DNA from: Myxococcota bacterium
GTDB taxonomy: Bacteria > Myxococcota_A > Polyangia > Polyangiales > JANWZI01
DNA length: 56,998 bases
NCBI GenBank assembly: GCA_025054695.1
Contig: JANWZI010000013.1
Span: 1 to 56,998 of the forward strand
Direction of reading: 5' to 3'
Each line of letters starts with the position of its first letter. Position 1 is the stretch's first letter. The position numbers and the translations under genes are program-made. Shown here piece after piece: positions 44,563 through 53,752 of the stretch. The notes under the pieces were generated by a model. The model was not told the DNA's origin. It saw nothing but the letters and a program-made list of their open reading frames with translations, and did not search any database.

Positions 44563-46734
44563 ATGAGCAGGAAGATGGCACACACACCGAACCGATCGTT
44601 CGTCGCCGTGCTTACGTCGATTCCACTGCTCGCCGTCACTGCGGGCTGCGTGCAATCGACTTCGGATGGGGGCGGTTTCAGTCCCGAGCACCCGGTCGGA
44701 GCCGCCAGCGTCGCCCTGACGCGTTCCCGCAGCTGCGACGACCTGGTGCGGCTCGCTCAGGCTGATGCCCTCGCGCACATCGAGGTGGCCACCGCTCAAT
44801 ACCTCGAGTGGTACGCGGAGTACTTCGACCGAGGGGGAGGCGGAGGAGCCGATGCGGGTGCCGCGGCGCCGGCTCCCGCCGATGGTGCCGGTTCCCGCGA
44901 CGAGGGGCCGTCGACCTATTCGGAGACGAACGTCCAGGTCGAGGGCGTCGACGAGGCAGATATCGTCAAGACCGACGGGCGACACATCTATGCGCTGGCC
45001 GGTAACCGGTTGCACGTGCTGCGGTCGTGGCCCGCGAACGAAACGAGCTTGCTGGCGAGCTTCGATATCGAGGGCTACGTCCACGAAATGTTCGTGGCCG
45101 AGGGCCGGGCGCTGGTCTTTTCGCAGACGGGCGATCCGCGGGGCCCGGCGGAAGGGGATGCGAGGTGCGCTGTACCGGGGGCGCGTGATCGCTGGCGGTG
45201 CGGCTGGGGCGCCGGCTTCACCAAGCTGACCGAAATCGCGCTCGACGAGCTGTCCTCACCGCAGCTGGTGCGCGAGTTGTACGTGGAAGGCGAGTATTTG
45301 AGCTCGCGTCGCCACGGCGACCGGGTCCGCGCGATCATCACGAATTGGGGCCATTTCTTCGATTGGAACCTGCCGTCGGTCTGGGAATACCTGTACCCTG
45401 AGCCGGGCAGCGCATTCGGTGGACCACCGCGCTCGAGCACGGAGGCGAGGCTGCGCATCCTCGCCTGGCGGCGCCATGCCATCGCGTACGTGCGCGCGCT
45501 TCGCGACGTCGCGGATTGGGTCCCCGCCGCCTTCGAGCGAGACGGCGGCCTGTTGCGCGCCGTCCCCCCCCGTTGCGATGGGTTCTACTTCCCCGGCCCC
45601 GGCATGACCGACGTGGGCATGACGCAGATCGTCGGCATCGAGCTTCGCTCCGACACCCCGATCGCTCGAACGGGCATTTCCGGACGCGCGCTCCAGGTCT
45701 ACGCGAACGCCGACACGATGCTGCTGGCTCAGCCAGACTACTCGGTCGCTTTCCGCGCCTGGCGCGACGACGCCGACATCTACGAGGACCGCACGGTCCT
45801 GCATCGGTTCCGACTCGAGGACGGGATCGAGACCGTGTACGAAGCCTCCGGCGTCGTGCCCGGAGTTCTCGTCGACCAGTTCGCGATGGACGAGCGCGAC
45901 GGCGTGGTGCGCGTGGCCACGACGCAGACGCGCTGGAGGCCATGGTGGGAAGACTGCGGCCGATCCGGATGCGGCTGGACGGAGCCGGAGACGACCAATC
46001 AGGTGCTCACGCTTCGGACGGCAGAGCCGGGCGCGCTCGTCGTGGTCGGCAGCACCGGACCGATGGCCCCGGGCGAGCGGGTCTTCTCCGCGCGTTTCGT
46101 CGGGGATCGCGGGTACGTGGTGACCTTCCGACGAGTCGACCCTCTGTTCGTCGTCGACCTCTCGGTCGCGGAGCGCCCGCGCGTGCTGGGTGAGCTGAAG
46201 ATCCCTGGGTTCAGCACGTACATGCACCCGCTCGGCGTCGATCACCTGCTCACCATCGGCTACGAGGCGGACGAGGCTTCGGGCCGCGTGCTGGGGCTCG
46301 CGCTGCAGATCTTCGACGTCTCGGTCCCCACCCGTCCCACGCTGAAGCACAAGCACGTGTTCGAGCGCGAGGGATGGTCGGGGTCCGAGGCCGCGTGGGA
46401 TCATCGCGCGTTCACGTACTACGGGCACCTGAACCTGCTCGCGTTCCCGTACTTCGCATGGAATCCGGAATGGACCGGGTTCCGCAGCAGCCTCGAGGTA
46501 TTCGAGGTGGACGTCGAGGAGGGCTTGCGCCCGGTCGGGTCCATCAACCACTCGGAGCTGCTCGCGGGGCGTTGCACCCCTGAGTACGGCTGCCATCCGT
46601 ACGAGGTGATGGTGCGACGCGGCGTGTTCATCGAGGACTATGTCTACTCGCTGTCGGAAGGCGGCGTGCTCGTCCACCACGTCTCCGACCTGGGCCGCGA
46701 AGTGGCGCGCGTGCCGTTCGTCTCCGCGCCCTGA
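44563..46734 (+). CDS. secreted beta-propeller domain lipoprotein (COG4880/PF09826 type)
   Basis: 723 residues. Start ATG 44563 with an ideal AGGAGG (44551-44556). Signal peptide SFVAVLTSIPLLAVTAGC gives a lipoprotein. After a Gly/Ala-rich linker comes YSETNVQVEGVDEADIVKTD and GRHIYALAGNRLHVL, the diagnostic opening of the 'secreted protein with C-terminal beta-propeller' family. The rest is WD40-like blades, for example GERVFSARFVGDRGYVVTFR and DPLFVVDLSVAERPRVLGEL. An insertion with paired Cys (WWEDCGRSGCGW) may hold a disulfide. The biochemical role of the family is unknown; surface or periplasmic location is inferred. Followed by a kinase gene 127 bases downstream. Confidence 0.85.
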   Translation: MSRKMAHTPNRSFVAVLTSIPLLAVTAGCVQSTSDGGGFSPEHPVGAASVALTRSRSCDDLVRLAQADALAHIEVATAQYLEWYAEYFDRGGGGGADAGAAAPAPADGAGSRDEGPSTYSETNVQVEGVDEADIVKTDGRHIYALAGNRLHVLRSWPANETSLLASFDIEGYVHEMFVAEGRALVFSQTGDPRGPAEGDARCAVPGARDRWRCGWGAGFTKLTEIALDELSSPQLVRELYVEGEYLSSRRHGDRVRAIITNWGHFFDWNLPSVWEYLYPEPGSAFGGPPRSSTEARLRILAWRRHAIAYVRALRDVADWVPAAFERDGGLLRAVPPRCDGFYFPGPGMTDVGMTQIVGIELRSDTPIARTGISGRALQVYANADTMLLAQPDYSVAFRAWRDDADIYEDRTVLHRFRLEDGIETVYEASGVVPGVLVDQFAMDERDGVVRVATTQTRWRPWWEDCGRSGCGWTEPETTNQVLTLRTAEPGALVVVGSTGPMAPGERVFSARFVGDRGYVVTFRRVDPLFVVDLSVAERPRVLGELKIPGFSTYMHPLGVDHLLTIGYEADEASGRVLGLALQIFDVSVPTRPTLKHKHVFEREGWSGSEAAWDHRAFTYYGHLNLLAFPYFAWNPEWTGFRSSLEVFEVDVEEGLRPVGSINHSELLAGRCTPEYGCHPYEVMVRRGVFIEDYVYSLSEGGVLVHHVSDLGREVARVPFVSAP

Positions 46735-46861
46735 TTCCATTCCCGCGTCGCGAGCGACCGGGACCCGGCGGAGGCACTCGTCCTGCGCCGCGGTCCCGTT
46801 CGCGCCTTGTGGGATCCCTCCGGCGACCCGTATTCTCTCATGCGCTCGGCCCGGTCCGCGC

Positions 46862-48742
46862 ATGATCCGCAAGGTCGGCCGTTACGAACTGCTCGAGGAA
46901 ATCGGGCACGGGGGCATGGCGACGGTCTACCGCGCGCGCGACAGCCGTCTGGATCGCGCGGTGGCCGTCAAGATTCTGCACCCGCACCTGCGCGGGGCGC
47001 ACGAGGCGCGCGTCCGGTTCGACCGCGAGGCGCGCAGCGTCGCGCGCTTGCGGCATCCCCACATCGTCGAGATCTACGACAACAGCGACGAGAACAGCGA
47101 AGAGGGGTACATCGTCACCGAGCTGCTGACCGGCCCGACGCTGCGGGCTTTCGCCGAGGCGCACCCCGACATGCCGGTCGAAGTCGCCGCCTGCCTGGGC
47201 ATCGCGATCGCCCGCGCGCTCGGCGCGGCGCACCGAGCGGGCATCGTGCACCGCGACGTCAAGCCCGAGAACGTGCTGCTGCACGAGGCACGCGACATCA
47301 AGCTCACCGACTTCGGCATCGCGCAGATGCTCGACGCGCAGTCGTTCACCGTCACGGGCCAGATCCTGGGCTCGCCCGCCCACATGGCGCCCGAGCAGGT
47401 CGAAGGCGGGCCATGTGACGCGCGGACGGACGTCTTCGCGCTCGGCACCCTGCTCTATTTCCTGGCGACCGGGCGTCTCCCGTTTACGGGGCGCAATCCG
47501 CACCAGGTCCTGCGCCGCGTCGTCGAAGGAGATTACCCGGACCCGCTCCGGCTCCGTCCGGCCATGGGCACGCGCTTCCGCGCCATCCTGACGCGCTGTC
47601 TCGCGCGCAATCCCGACGAGCGATTCGCGAGCATGGCGGATCTGGAGCGCGCGTTGCTCGAGTTTCTCGCCCATTCGGGGGTCGACGACCCCGACGCGCT
47701 GCGGGTGCGTTACCTCGGCGATCCGCAGGGAACCACGCGGGAGCTCGTTCCCCGCGTCGTCGAGACGCTGATCGGGAGGGGCAAGCAGGCGGCCGCGGCA
47801 GGCCGCCTCGAGGAGGCACTCGACGACTGGAATCGCGCCCTCGCGCTCGACGAGGGAAACACGCGCGTGCTCGGGCTCGTCGAGCGACTGCACCGGCAGC
47901 ACCGCCACCGGCGTCTGGCCGTAGGGCTCGTCACCGCGGCTGGATCGCTCTCGCTCGCGGTCGCGGCGTGGGCCTCGATGCGGACGGATCCGGACGCCAC
48001 GGCGACCGATGCGCGCGATGCAGCACGCGCGACGACGCAGCTGGCGCCGGATGCGAGCGCGATCACCGCGAGCGCGGACGCGACGACGCGAGACGTCGCT
48101 CGCGTCGCTCGCACGACGACCGACGCCTCGTCGAACGAACCCGTGCGTCAGCGCACAGCCAGTCGGGAAACGTCCGGCGGCGAGCAGCGCGGAGCGGACC
48201 CGTCGTCGTCACCGCGCGCGTCCGCCGAGCGCGCGCTCGTCGCCAATCCCGATCGCGCCGCACCGCGGCGCGTCGTCTTCGACCCGTGGCCCACCGACGA
48301 CGTCCAGGTCTCCATCGACGGCGGCCCCCTGCGGCCGTATGGCAGCGAAACGCGCGCGGTGGATCTCGTCCCCGGGCGCCATCACATCCGCGCGGTCACG
48401 TCCCAGGACTGTTGCGAAGAGTGGTCGGCCGAGGTCGAGGTCCCACCGGGCGACGAGCCCCTGCGTCTGCGCATTCCGCTGCCGCTTCGGCCCGCAGCGA
48501 TCATCGTTCGGACGCGAGCCGGGACCGAAGACGGACCCAACGTCTTCGGTGACGTGCTCGTCGGCTCCAGTCGCGGTCGCACGCACGACCCGTTGCTCGT
48601 GCCCGTCGACGCCGTCTCGACGCGACTTCCGTTCCGCGTGACGGCACCCGGGTACCTCGAGCACGACGGCGTGCTCGAGGCGCGCGCCGGTCGCACGACG
48701 ACGCTGATCGTGGTGCTCGAGCCGCGCCCCACGCAGGGCTGA
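46862..48742 (+). CDS. transmembrane Ser/Thr protein kinase with PEGA-like extracytoplasmic domain
   Basis: 626 residues. Hanks-type kinase (about 7-268): IGHGGMATVYRARD, Lys37 in AVKILHPHL, GIVHRDVKPENVLL with Asp132, DFGIAQ at 150-155 and MAPEQVEGG. A TPR-like helical linker (about 303-345, AAAAGRLEEALDDWNRALAL), one transmembrane helix (about 351-372) and a Thr/Ala-rich spacer follow. The extracytoplasmic domain (about 470-626) has the PEGA-type beta pattern (VQVSIDGGPLRPYG, AVDLVPGRHHIRAV, FRVTAPGYLEHDG). The layout suggests a kinase that senses the envelope. ATG 46862 is taken because the kinase domain starts at once; no ribosome site is obvious. Confidence 0.9.
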   Translation: MIRKVGRYELLEEIGHGGMATVYRARDSRLDRAVAVKILHPHLRGAHEARVRFDREARSVARLRHPHIVEIYDNSDENSEEGYIVTELLTGPTLRAFAEAHPDMPVEVAACLGIAIARALGAAHRAGIVHRDVKPENVLLHEARDIKLTDFGIAQMLDAQSFTVTGQILGSPAHMAPEQVEGGPCDARTDVFALGTLLYFLATGRLPFTGRNPHQVLRRVVEGDYPDPLRLRPAMGTRFRAILTRCLARNPDERFASMADLERALLEFLAHSGVDDPDALRVRYLGDPQGTTRELVPRVVETLIGRGKQAAAAGRLEEALDDWNRALALDEGNTRVLGLVERLHRQHRHRRLAVGLVTAAGSLSLAVAAWASMRTDPDATATDARDAARATTQLAPDASAITASADATTRDVARVARTTTDASSNEPVRQRTASRETSGGEQRGADPSSSPRASAERALVANPDRAAPRRVVFDPWPTDDVQVSIDGGPLRPYGSETRAVDLVPGRHHIRAVTSQDCCEEWSAEVEVPPGDEPLRLRIPLPLRPAAIIVRTRAGTEDGPNVFGDVLVGSSRGRTHDPLLVPVDAVSTRLPFRVTAPGYLEHDGVLEARAGRTTTLIVVLEPRPTQG

Positions 48743-48762
48743 CGGCACCGGGCGGCGACGCG

Positions 48763-48990
48763 GAAGCCGAGACCGAGTCCGAGTTGGTGGCCGAGGCCGA
48801 TTCGGCGTCCGAGTCGGAGTCGGAGGCCGAGACCGAGGCAGGGCCCGATTCCGACCCCGAGCCCGAGTGGGAGCCCGAGTCCGAGCCCGAGTCGGAGACC
48901 GAGTCAGAGACCGAGTCCGAACCCGATTCCGAGCCCGAGCCCGAGCCTGTGTCCGAGGCCGAGGCCGAGGCCGAGCCGGGGGCGGAGTCC
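48763..48990 (+). repeat. H11: GAGNCC hexamer tract, 38 units, longest unbroken register
   Basis: Thirty-eight hexamers over 228 bases with no insertion or deletion. Base 4 of the unit is T 15, C 10, G 9 and A 4 times, while bases 1-3 are nearly always GAG and base 5 is nearly always C. It lies between two plus-strand genes (kinase and glycosyltransferase) and is not in the frame of the downstream gene. Confidence 0.88.
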
Positions 48991-49057
48991 GCGGGCAACG
49001 ATGTGCCGCCCCCGTCTCGACGCCGGCTCGTGCCTCGACTACACGGACGGCGGCAGC

Positions 49058-51661
49058 ATGCCGCGCCCGCTTCGCGTCCCGGTCGCGCTCGCCGCGCTCG
49101 CGCTCGCTGCGCTGGCGCTTCTCGCCTTCTGGCGCCTGTCGGCGTTCGGCATCTGGGACCCGTGGGAGCTGGAGCCCGCAGACGACGCGCGCCGCATCCT
49201 CGCGGGCGAACCGCTGACGAGCGCGCGGCCCGAACTGAGCGTGTGGCTCATCGCGCGGGCGTTCGACCTGTTCGGCGTGCGCGAGTGGGCGGGGCGAGCG
49301 CCGATCGCGCTCGCGGGCCTGATCGCCGTCGGCGCGGCGGCCTGGATCGGCGCGCGTCTCGGGGGCGCGCGCACGGCGCTGTACGCTGCCCTCGTCGCCG
49401 GCACGAGCCCCCTGCTGCTCTTCAATGCGCGCCACATGCTGGGTGAGGCCCCGGCTTTCGCCGCGCAGGGACTGCTGGGCGCCGCCATCGGCAGCTTGCT
49501 GTTCGGTCGCGCTGGCTCCTGCGGCAATCGACCGATGGCCGGTACGAGCCGGTGGAAGCTCCCCGCGCTGGGCGTTCTCGCCGTCGCCGCGGCCCTACTC
49601 GCCACGAGCGCGCGCGGCGTCTTGCTCGGCGTGCTTCCACCCGTGTGCGCGGCCGCGCTCGTGGTCTTTCTCGACGGGCGCGCGTGGCGGACGCGCGAGC
49701 GCGTGGAGCGAGTCGTCGGCGCGGTCGTGCTGTCCGTCGCGTTGCTGCTGACCGTGCTCGTCGCCCGCGCGATCGTCACCGATGCGTTCGAATACTCGGC
49801 GTGGCTCGGCGGCCGACCGCGTGGCGGCCAACCACCGAGCTTCGAGGTCGAGATCGAGGCGCTGTTGCACGCCTTCGCGCCGTGGAGCGCGCTCGTCCCC
49901 GTCGCGTTCGCCGTCGCCGTCGCGCGCGTGCTCTGGCCCGGAAGCGAGGAACCGACGAGCGCGATCCCCGAGAACGCCCCGCCGCTGACTCCGACGTCGT
50001 CGCCGACGCCCCCGAACCCCGCGGAGCCGTCCGGGGTGGCAAACGGCGCCACGGACCCCGTCCAAGCAACGGCGAGCCGGGACGACGGTACAAGCGGCGC
50101 GACGTCGACGTCGGCCGTGCGCGCGGACGCCCTCGCGAGCCCATCCTCGTCGGACGCGAGCGCACCCGCCGGCGACGCGAGACTCGAAGCGTTCCTGGTG
50201 GCGTGGGCGGTGCTCGCGTGGGGCGCGCTCGTGCTCTTCACGTCCCGCTACGGTCCGGCCGCGTACCCCGCCGTCGTCGCGCTCGCCGCGCTCGTCGGCC
50301 TGCTGTTGTCGCGCATCGAACGGAGCGGCGTACCGTGGGTCGCCGCCGGGATTGTCGCCGTGCTCCTGACGTGCCTGCTCGCGCGGGACCATATCCTCTA
50401 TCCCGCAAGCCCCCTCGCCGGTCTGGGCATCGACGGGCCGACGGTGCCCGAGGCATTCGAGGCGCGTCGTGCGTGGGCCGTCATGTTCGTCGTGTTCGCC
50501 GCCGGGCTGCTCGCGTCGTTGTGGGCACGTCCCGGCGTGCCGTTTCCGGATCTGCGCGCGCCCTACCGCGGCGTGAGGGATTTGTGGCGGCGCGGACGGC
50601 CCTGGAAGGCGTGGCTCGTGCTCGCGGCACTGCTCGCCGTCGGTTCCACGATGTTCGGACTCGTCGCCGTCCTGGCGGGCGAGCAGCTCGGCCTCATGGT
50701 CATCGTGCAGAAAGTCGGCAAGCTCTTCGTCGTCGCCCCGCCTATCGTCGTGCTGCCCGCCGCCGTCGCGGCGCTGCAGCTCGTGCGGTGGCTGCTCGGC
50801 CGCCTCGGCCCGCTACGAATGCTCCCCATCTCGCTCGCGGCCCTTGCGTTCGCCGCCTGGATCGTCTTGGGCTACCAGCCCGCGCTTTCCGCACACCTGT
50901 CCCCGCGCGAGGTCTACGACACGTACAATCGCCTCGCGCAGCGCACGGAGCCCCTCGCCGAGTATCGCGTCGGGGGCCGTGCAGCCGCCTATTACGCGCG
51001 CGGCGAGGTCCGCGATGTCCGCACGCAGGGGGAGCTGCTCGCGATGCTGCGACGGCCCGATCGCGTCTGGGTCGCCATGGCGGCCGACGAGCTGCCCTCC
51101 GTCAATCGCGAGTTCCGGCGCGCGACGGGCCGGCACCTGTTCGTCGCCGACGCGCGCAGCGCGCGCGTGGTGCTCGCCACCAACCAGCCCGTCGCCGGCG
51201 TGCAGGACCAGAACTTCCTCGCCCGTTACGTACTCGACCGACCCCCGCGCGTGCAGTTCCCCGTCGGCGCGCGCTACGAGGACAAGATCGAGCTGGTGGG
51301 CTACGACCTCGAGCTGCCCCGCGGCGATCACGTGGGCACGGGCGAGTCGTTCACCGTCACGTGGTACTGGCGCGTCCTGCGTCCGGTCCCCGGCGGCTAC
51401 AAGGTCTTCCTGCACATCGACGGCGAGGGCAACCGCCTCAACGGCGATCACGATCCGGTCGACGGCCGCTACCCGGTGCGTCTGTGGGACGAGGGCGACG
51501 TCGTCGTCGACACCCAGCGGCTGACGGTCCCCGCGAACTATCGTCCGGGCCTCTACACGATGTTCATCGGCTTCTTCAGCGGTGAGACGCGGCTCGAGGT
51601 CGTCGCCGGCCCCGAGGACGACGCCAATCGCGTGCGCGCCGGCGTGTTGAGGGTGCGATGA
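49058..51661 (+). CDS. GT-C glycosyltransferase, ArnT/PMT-like (family 39), with C-terminal beta domain
   Basis: 867 residues, multi-spanning. First helix PLRVPVALAALALAALALLA, then the catalytic loop FGIWDPWELEPADDARRILA with the acidic D-x-W-E/D-D signature of PMT-2/ArnT enzymes. These use polyprenyl-phosphate sugars outside the cytoplasmic membrane. More than ten helices follow, interrupted by a Pro/Ser/Thr/Ala-rich linker of about 75 residues (about 310-385). After the last helix (~620) a soluble part ends in a beta-sandwich (KIELVGYDLELPRGDHVGTG, then YKVFLHIDGEGNRLNGDHDP) seen in other family members. Substrate unknown. The stop overlaps the PilZ gene by four bases, hinting at c-di-GMP control of this glycosylation. 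Confidence 0.82.
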   Translation: MPRPLRVPVALAALALAALALLAFWRLSAFGIWDPWELEPADDARRILAGEPLTSARPELSVWLIARAFDLFGVREWAGRAPIALAGLIAVGAAAWIGARLGGARTALYAALVAGTSPLLLFNARHMLGEAPAFAAQGLLGAAIGSLLFGRAGSCGNRPMAGTSRWKLPALGVLAVAAALLATSARGVLLGVLPPVCAAALVVFLDGRAWRTRERVERVVGAVVLSVALLLTVLVARAIVTDAFEYSAWLGGRPRGGQPPSFEVEIEALLHAFAPWSALVPVAFAVAVARVLWPGSEEPTSAIPENAPPLTPTSSPTPPNPAEPSGVANGATDPVQATASRDDGTSGATSTSAVRADALASPSSSDASAPAGDARLEAFLVAWAVLAWGALVLFTSRYGPAAYPAVVALAALVGLLLSRIERSGVPWVAAGIVAVLLTCLLARDHILYPASPLAGLGIDGPTVPEAFEARRAWAVMFVVFAAGLLASLWARPGVPFPDLRAPYRGVRDLWRRGRPWKAWLVLAALLAVGSTMFGLVAVLAGEQLGLMVIVQKVGKLFVVAPPIVVLPAAVAALQLVRWLLGRLGPLRMLPISLAALAFAAWIVLGYQPALSAHLSPREVYDTYNRLAQRTEPLAEYRVGGRAAAYYARGEVRDVRTQGELLAMLRRPDRVWVAMAADELPSVNREFRRATGRHLFVADARSARVVLATNQPVAGVQDQNFLARYVLDRPPRVQFPVGARYEDKIELVGYDLELPRGDHVGTGESFTVTWYWRVLRPVPGGYKVFLHIDGEGNRLNGDHDPVDGRYPVRLWDEGDVVVDTQRLTVPANYRPGLYTMFIGFFSGETRLEVVAGPEDDANRVRAGVLRVR

Positions 51662-52050
51662 GCGAACGGCGACGCCGCACGAGCACCCCGGGCACGGAGC
51701 GGCGAAGCCATCCGCGGTTCGAGGCTCATCTCGAGGTGGACTACGCGCACGGTGACACGTTCCTGTTCGCGTACGTCGAAAACATCAGCGAAATGGGCAT
51801 CTTCGTCCGGACGGACGACCCGGCCCGCGTCGGGACGCGCCTGACGCTGCGCTTCAGCCCGCGCGACGCCGAACCCCTGCTGCTGCAGGGCGAAGTGGTC
51901 TGGATCAACCCCGTGCGACCCGGCGGCGACAATCCCAATCCCGGCATGGGCATTCGATTCGTCGAGCTGTCCGCGGATCAGCGCGAGCGACTCGTCGAAC
52001 TGGTCCGGACCGTCGCGTATCTGCAAGCTCCCGACCGCGCGAACGATTGA
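51658..52050 (+). CDS. PilZ domain protein
   Basis: 130 residues, a single PilZ domain. Both c-di-GMP contact motifs are intact: RxxxR in ERRSHPRFEAHLEV and N-x-S-x-x-G in YVENISEMGIFV. The C-terminal strand GEVVWINPVR and GMGIRFVELSADQRERLVEL complete the family pattern. Its ATG overlaps the glycosyltransferase stop by four bases (51658-51661), so it is made together with that membrane enzyme and may regulate it. Of the MxPilZ adaptor size common in myxobacteria. Confidence 0.92.
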   Translation: MSERRRRTSTPGTERRSHPRFEAHLEVDYAHGDTFLFAYVENISEMGIFVRTDDPARVGTRLTLRFSPRDAEPLLLQGEVVWINPVRPGGDNPNPGMGIRFVELSADQRERLVELVRTVAYLQAPDRAND

Positions 52051-52110
52051 CGGCGCGGATCGGGCCCGCCGGCCGTACGGACCGAATGCTCCCAAGCCGA
52101 GGCCCCCTCC

Positions 52111-52309
52111 GATCCCGAGCCCGAATCGGTGACCTGAGGCCGAGACCGAGACCGAGGCCGAGGCCGAGACGGAGGCCGAGACAGCCCCCGAGGCCAAGCC
52201 AGAGTCCGAGTCGGTGTCCGAGACCGAGTCCGACTCCGAAGCCAAGTCCGAGACAGAGTCCGAGCCCGAGACGGAGTCCGTGACCGAGCCCGAGACGGAG
52301 CCCGACCCC
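52111..52309 (+). repeat. H12: GAGNCC hexamer tract, 33 units in two registers
   Basis: A four-unit block (52111-52134) is separated by one extra T (52135) from a 29-unit block (52136-52309). The extra base creates an in-frame TGA, so the tract cannot be one coding stretch. It lies in the convergent gap between the PilZ gene and the TetR gene. Confidence 0.85.
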
Positions 52310-52325
52310 GTGCGGAGCGCCACCG

Positions 52326-52976
52326 TCAGCTCGCCGCGCCGTCGGCGAGCACGCCGCGCAGGTTGAAGTCCAGCACGGCGTGACAGACGCGCTCGATGGG
52401 AAGCGGCGCCTCGGGCGTGAGCATGACGGCGCGCTCCATCACGTGCTTGATGCTCCCGAGGATGCAGGCTGCGGCGATCTCGACGTCGAGCGGCCGGACG
52501 ATCCCCATCGCCTGACCCGCCACGAGCGCCTCGACGACGTACGCATGCAGGCTGGCGTAGAATTCGCGCAATTTCGCATCGACCGACGGGTCCAGCCCTA
52601 CCGCTTCTCGCAGCACGACGGCGATCGCACGCCGCTCGCGCTCGACGACCTCGAGCAGCCGCCGCACGGTCTGCTGCAACTGCCGTTCGACGGGAGGCGC
52701 CCCGGGCGTCGTGTCCACGCCGACCACGTGGGCCCGAAGGTGCGCGAGCAGCCTATCGAGCAGCGCGTGGAAGATGGCCTCCTTACTCTCGAAGTACAGA
52801 TAGAACGTCCCCCGCGCGACGCCCGCCGCATCGATGATGTCGCTGACGTGCGTCGCGTGATAGCCGCGCTCGGCGAACAGTTTCAGCGCAGTCTCGAGAA
52901 TGCGCGTGCGACGCCGGTCGCGTGCGGCCTCGGCACGCCGACTCCGGCCGTCGACGCGCGTCCCGGTCGTGCTCAT
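52326..52976 (-). CDS. TetR family transcriptional regulator
   Basis: 216 residues. The N-terminal helix-turn-helix is textbook: RRTRILETALKLFAERGYHA, then VSDIIDAAGVARGTFYLYFE and SKEAIFHALLDRLLAHL. The C-terminal ligand domain is all-helical and of the AcrR/FadR-like type. The ATG overlaps the stop of the acyltransferase gene by four bases (52973-52976), so it is the last gene of the lipid operon and probably its own local repressor. A fatty acyl-CoA ligand is a reasonable guess from context. Confidence 0.9.
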   Translation of the reverse strand: MSTTGTRVDGRSRRAEAARDRRRTRILETALKLFAERGYHATHVSDIIDAAGVARGTFYLYFESKEAIFHALLDRLLAHLRAHVVGVDTTPGAPPVERQLQQTVRRLLEVVERERRAIAVVLREAVGLDPSVDAKLREFYASLHAYVVEALVAGQAMGIVRPLDVEIAAACILGSIKHVMERAVMLTPEAPLPIERVCHAVLDFNLRGVLADGAAS

Positions 52977-53752
52977 CGCGCCCCCCGTGCGGCCCACCAC
53001 GCGTCGACCCGCGCCGCGATCGCGGCCCGGCAGCGGTTGGCCAGCTCGCGCACGGCCTCGACCGGCACGTCACGGGTCTCGATCGGCGCATCGACCCACA
53101 CCGTCACCTCGTGACCGGGGCGGATGATCCACGAGTCCGCGCGCATCACCGCATACATTCCGGTCACGGCCATCGGGACGACCGGAACCCCGAGGTCGCG
53201 CGCCACGCGGAAGACGCCGAGTCGGAACGGCCCCACGCGCCCGTCGCGCGTGCGGGTGCCTTCAGGGAAGGCGAGGATCGAGTGCCCTCGATCGAGCTCG
53301 CGACGGAAGGCCTCGCGCATCCGCTCCAGATTGTCGCGCCGGCGCGGATCGACGGGAATCGTGCCGCGTTGCCGCATGAACCAACCGTAGAAGGGGTAAC
53401 GAAAGTGGTCGATGCGCTCGAGGCCCTGCTTGAAGTGCGGGGTTGCGCGGTATCCCACGCAGTGGTCGAAGTGATTGGTGTGGTTCTGGCAGAAGATGTA
53501 CGGACGACGCGGATCGACGGCTGGATCGACAACCGCCTTCCATCGGCTTCCCGTCAGGGCAATCTGGCCCCAGCAGTAGAACCGGTTCAGCCACTCGAGC
53601 CGATCCGCAGGAACCACGAGCTGCAAGAGCATCAGCGTGCTCAGGGTGGGCACGAGGAACGAGACGCCGGCAGCCCACAACGCGGCCGACACGACGCACT
53701 CGGCCCACGTCGCCGCGATCGCCGGGGACGACACCCGCGCCGTCTCGTTCAT
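52973..53752 (-). CDS. 1-acyl-sn-glycerol-3-phosphate acyltransferase (PlsC-like)
   Basis: 259 residues. One N-terminal hydrophobic segment (WAAGVSFLVPTLSTLMLLQL). The acyltransferase block I motif is QNHTNHFDHC (H-x4-D), block III is ILAFPEGTRTRDGRVGPFR, and block IV is VPVVPMAVTG. This family moves an acyl group from acyl-CoA or acyl-ACP to lysophosphatidic acid or a similar acceptor. ATGA overlaps with the genes on both sides tie it to a diacylglycerol-kinase-like enzyme, an AMP-ligase and an acyl carrier protein, so its acyl donor may be the local ACP. Confidence 0.9.
   Translation of the reverse strand: MNETARVSSPAIAATWAECVVSAALWAAGVSFLVPTLSTLMLLQLVVPADRLEWLNRFYCWGQIALTGSRWKAVVDPAVDPRRPYIFCQNHTNHFDHCVGYRATPHFKQGLERIDHFRYPFYGWFMRQRGTIPVDPRRRDNLERMREAFRRELDRGHSILAFPEGTRTRDGRVGPFRLGVFRVARDLGVPVVPMAVTGMYAVMRADSWIIRPGHEVTVWVDAPIETRDVPVEAVRELANRCRAAIAARVDAWWAARGAR

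Noticed and set aside
48763-48990. CRISPR array
   Set aside because: The unit is 6 bases in direct tandem without spacers; no cas genes anywhere in the window.
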